From positions 1-35,986 of the forward strand of contig WION01000539.1 in the NCBI GenBank assembly GCA_015039365.1: a stretch of 35,986 nt of DNA, in the 5' to 3' direction. The notes below the pieces were generated by a model. It saw nothing but the letters and a program-made list of their open reading frames with translations. It had not been told where the DNA came from and did no database searches. Positions 29,904 to 35,986 of this stretch are shown piece by piece. This DNA comes from Amanita rubescens (lineage: Eukaryota; Basidiomycota; Agaricomycetes; Agaricales; Amanitaceae). Each line of letters opens with the position of its first letter. The first letter of the stretch is position 1. Both the position numbers and the translations under genes were made by a program.

Positions 29904-31099
29904 ACATTCACGGCTAGCCCTGAACATTTCGCAAGGTGTGGCACTGGTATAAATAACTGCCCGACATACATTGGCATTCAGGGCCAGATGAGCAAATCGT
30001 GTCTGGCCTCCACTAGCAGCCGAGATCTGCTTTGACTGAATCAGGTCCCCCCGGACGATATTGCGCAATATTATACCCATGGCAGCAGGAAAGATGAAGC
30101 GTGAGTGGATACGCCTCGCGTATTGATATACGCTCACTTATTGCTCGCTAGGGTCCCGTGCGAAGTCGCTATCATTCGATGGCACTGCTTTGTTCCTTGA
30201 GAAGTCTTGCGCTCCCGTCAACGAGGTGGCGTATCATGGCGATTAGAAGGCCGCGAATAAAAGCGGAGCAAGAACGTTAAACTGGTTCACGTTTACGCGA
30301 TGAAGCGGGAATGTGGGCTAGTGCTTCCTCAGGCTCACCATATGTTGCTGCGATGTACCCACAATCTCCGTTTTCGGCGTATGCGTAATCTTTAAGACTC
30401 TGTGACATGAAACGCAGGGAGTACCCGGTACATGAGGAGTGGAACAGTTGGCTTGGCGTGCATGGCGCGACATATCACATTAACTTCAAGTGCTCCGCCT
30501 GAGATTGCCTCGTCCCTATGCTTCTATGGCGATCGGTCGCTTAAATAAGCGGTCATCCCAAGTCGGACGTCAGCCGGCGTCATTCTGTTCTATCGATCTG
30601 CTCATTTCAGCACTCGGCTGGTCGCAATCTCTCCATGCAAGACAGGTTTGATCGGCCACCGGCCACCCGTGGGGAGACATTCGTCCTGCTAAACATCAAG
30701 CCTCATGCATAACAACCGGATTCGTTCGAGAAACTTTCGCGGGTTGATACTGATATTAATAAACCCTAGGCACTCAGGCATGCACTGCCAACAGGAGATA
30801 TCGCACATGGCTAGATGCAATGGCAATTGGTCCCGAGCCAGGGAAGAAGTCCTCCCGTTTGGGTTGGACCCTAACCCCACAAACGAATTGATCCCTCGGA
30901 TGCTTTACCGATACCAGAGCGTCCTTGGCACTTGCTGGGACTGAAACGAGACGATTCTGAGATTTGTCAAACGTACGTTGATTTGGACCTACATCGGATG
31001 ATAACGGTGCATTTAGGTGCATGTAGTAGGTGTACTACTCTTTATGCAGAAGGTTGGTTGCCTCTACGAAATGAGTCGTCAATACGCTCGATGCCCCCT
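29904..31099. other. Intergenic region
   Basis: No intact gene recognised. A 35-bp block at 30217-30251 recurs near the right window end (35727-35761). The stretch 30700-31090 has short open frames without family resemblance. Confidence 0.4.
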
Positions 31100-31800
31100 T
31101 TTCAACGATCTTAGATGAGGAAGGAGTGATACAGCTTGCCTGGGGTTCTGAACGTGGATCGCAACAAAAGATTCGTCCAAACCTCCGCAGAATTAGACCG
31201 CCTCGAAGGCGAGTCGATTCGGTATTCAACTGTCAGCAGTCTACTGCTGTTTTTGTTATAATAAAACGTCTTACGCGTATCAGCATTTTACAGGGTGGGG
31301 TTAGCGGTGGGCCTAGTTCACGTCGAGCTCCACATCGAACCTCTTTTGTTCTAGGTGACTGGCAGCGGGTTTCCAATGGATGGTGAAATGGAGGTGTTCC
31401 TATGCATAGCTCCGGGCTACTGCACTAACCATCCCAAGAGTAAGCAAGATACACATTTTTAAACCTAATTGTACGTATCTCATGTCGCGCAGCCAGAGTT
31501 CGCAGGAGAAGTTTTGCGAAATCGATTTCGAGATGATTAAGGGACTATAGACCAGGTGCCTGGACCTCTACAAGTCGAGCGCACCATCAGGCGGGTTACT
31601 CAACTCAGGACGAGCATGTGGGTTCCGTTTTCACTTGCAATTATCAGTGGTCTACTACAGTTTGCAAGTGTCACACTCACCGGCGAATTTACAAAGTTGA
31701 AACTCGTAATCGAGCGGTCACCTTCGTGAGACTCAGAAATGGTGGAGAAAAGGTGCGCATCAGAATCTTGAGTCCGACAAAGAATCATGACGAAAAAAAT
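31100..31800 (+). pseudogene. Dead third copy of the secreted-protein family
   Basis: Block by block this matches genes A and B. The end of exon 2 with its intron (GATTCGGTATTCAACTGTCAG, as in TTCCAACTGTCAG) is followed by TTTTACAGGGTG (exon 3 start), GTTCACGTCGAG, then an intron 3 relic ending CATGTCGCGCAG, the exon 4 end GGGTTCCGTTTTCACTTGCAATT, and the exon 5 block AAAGTTGAAACTCGTAATC. Exon 1 with the signal peptide is not seen. The intron 4 donor has changed from GT to AT (CAATT|ATCAGTGG), and frames are broken. Orientation is the same as A and B. Confidence 0.7.
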
Positions 31801-32605
31801 TAAGGTCCTTACGACGTGCACTGGATGTTTATGCTAGAATTTAGGCACACACACCGTGCCTCCTCATCCTCACCTCCTCGTACCAAGTGTTGTTCCACCT
31901 TCGCTACTTGTGCACAACGTACTCTCAGCAGATCCCGCAACGTCCAGCCATGGATACTTCGTCGATGGTTACTGGCAGGGCGAAGGAATAGAGAGGAATG
32001 TCAAGAACGAAGGGGGCGACCACGTGGTACAACGACTGCGGGGATTTACGATACTCGGGAGTCGTGCTAGCAACACGGCGGTTGCACAAAAGGCCTTTAC
32101 CTAAGGTAACCGTAACATCACATGGGTTCAAGCATTTAACGACCGGGCCCGTATCGAAAGCGATTGCAGGTAGGCTCCATGGAGACCGTTCGTTTCTGTG
32201 CGGAAGGATATCTGCTACACTGAACAGTCTGGTGTTGGCTCCGGAAAATGGAGCGTGTAGTGGCGATCAATGGTTATTGCCACTTCTGGAAATTGACCAT
32301 GCCCAAACGATCTGAAGAGGCCGCCGTCAAGACAGGACTTGTTTCCTCACGAAACAGGAGCATGTTAAGAAGAAAAGGCCGAAATACGTCTTGGCGGCAT
32401 GTGTTCATCGCTGGGGTTGGCACTTGCCAAACATAGTACCCACTCACACGGCACTATGCCTTCTACGCGGGTTGCCAGAATGTCCCGTTTGCAATACGGT
32501 ACCGAATACTATCTGTTAACGATCAACTTAGTTTCAAACCTCCGGACTCCACGCATTACCAGTTTTATCGTGACGGGCAGATTCTCTAACGCTTAAAAGT
32601 GGTAG
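31801..32605. other. Intergenic region
   Basis: A plus-strand open frame (about 31856-32104) reads SSHGYFVDGYWQGEG and onward, without recognisable family or splice context. I see nothing else supported here. Confidence 0.35.
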
Positions 32606-32813
32606 TAGTCCCTCCTTGGGACTGCGGACGCAGCACATGCCGTTTTTTTTCTTCTTATTTTCGAAGAGCCTGCGAGGGGCCTCGTCGACGTAGCTCGGAC
32701 CACGTAACATAGTCCCTCCTTGGGGCTGCGGACGCAGCGCATGCCGTTTCTTTCTCTTGTTTTCGAAGAGTCCATGAGGGGCATTGTCGACGTAGCTTGG
32801 AGGTGTAACATCG
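32606..32813 (+). repeat. Two 104-bp direct repeats in the promoter of the Cys-rich gene
   Basis: Units 32606-32709 and 32710-32813 both run from TAGTCCCTCCTTGG through CTGCGGACGCAGC, CATGCCGTTT, TTTTCGAAGAG, GAGGGGC and GTCGACGTAGCT to GTAACA. Divergence is moderate. They end just before a TATA box and about 100 bp before the ATG at 32917. The inner palindrome CTGCGGACGCAG is kept in both. Confidence 0.85.
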
Positions 32814-32822
32814 ACGGAAAGG

Positions 32823-32828
32823 TATAAA
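32823..32828 (+). promoter_or_regulatory. TATA box of the Cys-rich secreted protein gene
   Basis: TATAAA lies in GGTATAAAGGGACC, 94 bp upstream of the ATG, directly after the promoter repeats. Confidence 0.65.
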
Positions 32829-32916
32829 GGGACCACGGTTTTATCCACGTTCCTCACCAAAACATCTTTCCTCGACTTCGAACTTGAGTTCTCAACCTCT
32901 TATTCTCTACATAAAA

Positions 32917-33326
32917 ATGAAGGTACGGCTTTCACTGTAAACTTTACGATTGTGGTTAACTCGTGCGTTTGTGCAGTTCACTGCATTTGGTAGCATCATT
33001 GCTCTTGCCCTCGTCGGTGTCGCTGCTGCCGCTGGGGTACCAGCTCAGAATCCAAACTCTGGCAAAACTCCAACCCAGTCTCCGAACACTGGCACCACTA
33101 CGCCCAATACCTCTCAAGACGTAAGAATCAATTAATCATGCCCATGATATGAGCTCTAATACCATTTCAGCAATGTGTCCAGTCTGCTTGCACGTGCAGC
33201 GGATCACCAGGCAATTTCTGCGGTAGTGCGGGTAGCCCCAACAATTGTCTTGTTGGCCACCTCTATGCCTGCCAACAAGGTGGAACGGCTTGCGACCTTG
33301 GGCTTAACGACTCCTGCAAGAACTAG
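32917..33326 (+). CDS. Small cysteine-rich secreted protein (101 aa, 8 Cys)
   Basis: Three exons: 32917-32922 (Met-Lys only), 32977-33120 and 33171-33326, all introns phase 0 (GTACGG...TGCAG and GTAAGA...TTCAG). The spliced N-terminus MKFTAFGSIIALALVGVAAA is a typical signal peptide that neither exon has alone. A Pro/Thr/Asn-rich spacer (TPTQSPNTGTTTPNTSQD) follows. The C-terminal domain has eight Cys: C, ACTC, FC, NC, AC, AC and SC, ending CKN; four disulfides are likely. The layout (leader, low-complexity linker, compact Cys knot-like domain) fits fungal effector-like or cell-surface peptides. No family is recognised. A strong promoter is suggested by the TATA box and duplicated upstream repeat. 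Confidence 0.8.
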
Positions 33327-33663
33327 TAAAGTACTGGATCGAATGGTTGCGTCGTATCATAGAACATTTATCTATTTCATTGTCTTTTTCCCGTAGTCTG
33401 TCTGATGTAACCGGATCAGAGTACTTATATACGAGATGGAAACTATTGCGAGAATCTAACGAGGCTTGCCAGTGTCCGAGTTCGAGATGATAACAGCTGG
33501 ACCGCAATATCGCCGACTTCCAACCGAGTACAGCCCCAGGTTTTAGGTACATTACAAACTCTCTGTTTCCTTTTCCAAATACTTGGCATATACTCAACTA
33601 TTAGTACGACATCTACTTCCTTCCCTGGGGTGCGCTTCTTGACTGAACATCAATAGGCTCGCT
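33327..33663. other. Intergenic region, possible 5' leader intron
   Basis: No exon is seen. CATCAATAG at 33650-33658 is a plausible splice acceptor a few bases before the ATG at 33664, with a branch-like TTGACTGAAC just before it, so the next gene may have a leader exon upstream. Confidence 0.35.
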
Positions 33664-34002
33664 ATGCCCCAAGCCAGCGGCGTATTCAAAGGATACGGCA
33701 ACAACTTCCTCGGGACATTCAAGGGAGGGCCGACGGGGACGGTGAAAGTCACCGGTTCATTCAGTCAATCTCTCCCACAATTCACCGTTTCTTCAGCTTC
33801 CGTCACGTACAACAATATGACGGATCTTAACGGGCCATATGATATAGCTATCATACCTCCCTCGTTCGTGGGGGAGACCGGTGTCGACATCGTGTTTCAA
33901 GAGGGAAATACCAAATTACACCTGACCGGCAACCTAAGCAGTGCCATCCCCGAGAGAAACGTTATTTCTGGATTTAGTACATGGGTTCCAGTCTTAATCT
34001 GA
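33664..34002 (+). CDS. Compact beta-rich orphan protein (112 aa)
   Basis: Uninterrupted frame from ATG 33664 to TGA at 34000-34002. The sequence alternates polar and hydrophobic residues, with FKGYGNNFLGTFKGGPTG, TVKVTGSFSQSLPQFTVSSA, DLNGPYDIAIIPP, GVDIVFQEGNTKLHLTGNL and FSTWVPVLI, which suggests a small beta-sandwich. There is no signal peptide in this frame and no Cys. If an upstream exon is spliced to the acceptor at about 33658, the true N-terminus could be longer. Family not recognised. It follows the Cys-rich secreted gene on the same strand. Confidence 0.6.
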   Translation: MPQASGVFKGYGNNFLGTFKGGPTGTVKVTGSFSQSLPQFTVSSASVTYNNMTDLNGPYDIAIIPPSFVGETGVDIVFQEGNTKLHLTGNLSSAIPERNVISGFSTWVPVLI

Positions 34003-34825
34003 CTCACGCTGCGGAGAATCAGTCAGTGTGCTTAATGCTTGAATCTCTTAAGTTGTTCTGATCATCTGATCTACGTGCCAGTCGAGCGCTAGTTGGAGAG
34101 TGGCGGATGGATTTCGCGGATGGTTTGTCAGAGGTGCAGGATTCAATCGAATCGGTTCCAGTATGGTTGGATAATACCGAATTTACTCTTGCGCTGTCAC
34201 CTCCACTACTGCATGCTTAAACCGACAAGAACTAGGTTCAGATTCAGAGGCTTAATACGATCGCCTTATCATTCCCAAGTTCTAAAACGATGAATGCAGT
34301 ATACGCCATCTACCGCCGTCAACCTGATTTGCTATGGATCGCGAACATACGAGCTTACTATCCTACTTATATCCAGGCCTTTTTCTGATGCTCCAGAGCA
34401 CCTACTAGTTCCTAACGTCCTTCTCTAAGGCGGGTCCAGGATCTCGCAAGCCAATGACCAACGCGACGAAATCCATTGCTTTACAGCCAGCATTATGCAC
34501 GCTGAAGAAAACAGAGTAGTGTTCTGCTGGCCATCTAGTGCGTGTTCAGATCATGTCGAGATTAGCATCTAGGAAGGAGATTAACGATCTGCCGTTTCTA
34601 AGACGGGGATTGGCGTACCTAAAGGGTGCAGAGAGACTGTAAGGCCTAAGCATCACGTTGCACGCTTGCGGTACTACTCGTAATGGCTCCCATGGATCAT
34701 CTATCCGTGTATTGACCGCACTGCTTGACCGTAACTTTGGCAGAGTGTGTGTGGCTAGGCCGTCTAACTTGATAGTGGCTCTTTGATCGCAGTAGGCGTT
34801 TCATTTTGCCCACGAAACTCTTTTT

Positions 34826-34868
34826 TGACGTTTGACGTTTGACGTCACTGACGTACGCGTACATTGCG
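34826..34868. promoter_or_regulatory. TGACG cluster with CRE palindrome and ACGCGT palindrome
   Basis: TGACG occurs at 34826, 34833, 34840 and 34849, the third inside the perfect CRE palindrome TGACGTCA (34840-34847). GTACGCGTAC follows directly (34853-34862). bZIP (ATF/CREB-type) binding is the obvious possibility, though no gene start is recognised nearby. Confidence 0.5.
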
Positions 34869-35726
34869 GTACGTACTGACAAAATTCATCCTCTTCCTGT
34901 GTCCTAAAACACGTAGAGATATGCGCGTAAGAATCCAGATGTTGGTACATGATGCCGAATTGCGCTATGGTAGAGATAAGTCGGTGTTATCTCTACAAAA
35001 AGGGGAAAGATACGGGTTGCTTACCCTCTCTGCGATTGAACGCACTCCCGACTCACTTTCCCTGATCAAGTATGCGCGAAAATTGTCAGGCAAGGAAATC
35101 CAAAGACGGACCACTGTCGCAACCCTGGTGCGGCACCCGCGGTGTCTGTAAGTCGAGAATTGTAGTTGGCGCAGTTACGGTTGGTGGGAGCCGCGTCGGG
35201 GCTGGCTTGGATTGAGAGTTCAACCAAAAGCATGTGGCTCAACGCGAGCTTTCTTGGAAGATGGGATCCAAGAGCCCGCTTCAAGGTGAGATTTAGGAAC
35301 CTTCGTAGTGTGCGGTTCAGTGGGTAATATTAGGAGCAGATCGCAGACGTGACTGCTTTACATAAGAAAAATCGCGTCGCGCAGATGCCCACGTGCGTTC
35401 CATCCAGCACATTCAAACAGGAGGATGGAATTCAATGGATCTTGAGGTATGACATATTCCAAACCTTCCACTACTTGTTGTGAATATACTGTAGGCACGA
35501 ACTGCTCTGGATTCAATTCTCGGACGAAAAAATCTTAACCGACATCATGTGGAACGACTGACGGACCTGCGGGAAGGGTAACACGTGCGTAGTTGCTGGT
35601 AACGTGTCGAGTCCATGTTAATGTGTTTCTCGTCAGGAATTGGAAAGGATAGCACGGCCCGGGTGTACTAAGGAAACGGTGGTCACCAGACATCTGTCTT
35701 TTCCCCTCGGAGAATCGTACAGGACC

Positions 35727-35761
35727 GTCAAGGAGGCGGCGTATCATGGCAATTGGAAGGC
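35727..35761 (+). repeat. Dispersed 35-bp block, copy 2
   Basis: Matches 30217-30251 at 31 of 35 positions, with the shared core GGCGTATCATGGC. Both are direct copies. Probably a fragment of an unidentified mobile element. Confidence 0.4.
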
Positions 35762-35986
35762 TTTGGCCTCTGAATGTTACTAATAGTCAGCTAGCCTTTC
35801 TGAACGCGACCGATACTCAAGGACAAAACCGTTGGTGCAATGCAAAGATCCGACAAGTCTTCTTGCGTTAGCCCTCACCCTCGCTGTTTCTTTCTGTCCC
35901 GGCGATGGATCAGAGTACAGGAGACCCATGATCGCTGAGCAGCAGATAGCGGCAGTGCTTCGGCAGGGCGATATATCAGACAGATT

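Larger units (their letters stand above)
34003..35986. other. Gene-poor right end
   Basis: I find no supported exon in nearly 2 kb. Open frames are short, in both strands, and lack splice-consistent joins. Contents noted: a cluster of TGACG motifs at 34826-34860 and a dispersed 35-bp block at 35727-35761. Base composition is unremarkable. Confidence 0.45.

Noticed and set aside
1..35986. tRNA, rRNA or other structured RNA genes.
   Set aside because: I found no convincing A and B box pair or cloverleaf by eye; a tRNAscan or Infernal run would settle this.

Overview
The window reads as nuclear DNA of a basidiomycete fungus, most likely an Agaricomycete. Genes are cut by many short introns (mostly 48-65 nt, GT-AG with a few GC-AG, CTNAC-type branch sites). 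The gene content fits: a NACHT-WD40 NLR pair, a fungal SLATT protein, a Zn2Cys6 regulator, a MIO-type phenylalanine ammonia-lyase, small secreted proteins and an Apn1-type endonuclease. All exon joins below were derived by hand from frame continuity, splice sites and family patterns.

Left part (1-15.5 kb). The window opens inside the 3' end of an NLR gene (+, 7 WD40 repeats). After a decayed alcohol dehydrogenase fragment comes a 16-exon Zn2Cys6 transcription factor (+, 2931-6404) whose zinc cluster depends on a 6-nt exon. A five-exon SLATT-type two-TM protein (-, 6631-7712) follows, then PAL (-, 8948-11469; 753 aa, His-Gln selectivity dyad). From 12.1 to 15.5 kb the sequence is mostly decayed: a frameshifted unknown gene, an uncertain coding remnant, a UNC93-like transporter running into a 2OG-Fe(II)-dioxygenase-like tail, and a dispersed element seen three times.

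Middle (15.5-25.3 kb). A complete NLR gene (-, 15536-19980; 8 exons, 1360 aa) carries an N-terminal helical domain, a NACHT NTPase and 12 nearly identical WD40 repeats. It is a tail-to-tail paralogue of the first NLR. Next lie an Apn1-like endonuclease IV gene with two apparent frameshifts and 8- and 17-nt exons, flanked on both sides by remnants of a Pho90/Pho91-like phosphate transporter, and a small membrane or secreted protein gene.

Right part (25.7-36 kb). Two tandem paralogues encode unknown secreted proteins with identical all-phase-0 exon structure and strikingly conserved promoters; a third, dead copy lies 3 kb further on. An alpha/beta hydrolase of the proline iminopeptidase family sits between. 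A cysteine-rich secreted protein (101 aa, 8 Cys) has a 6-nt first coding exon and a 104-bp tandem repeat in its promoter. A compact beta-rich orphan protein follows. The last 2 kb shows no convincing gene.

Overall this looks like a rapidly evolving accessory region: NLR receptors, a membrane effector candidate, secreted proteins, duplicated gene fragments and mobile-element debris around a few conserved genes (PAL, APN1, transcription factor, hydrolase). No operon-like cooperation is expected. The NLR pair and the SLATT gene are the best candidates for a shared role in non-self recognition or cell death, which is inference.
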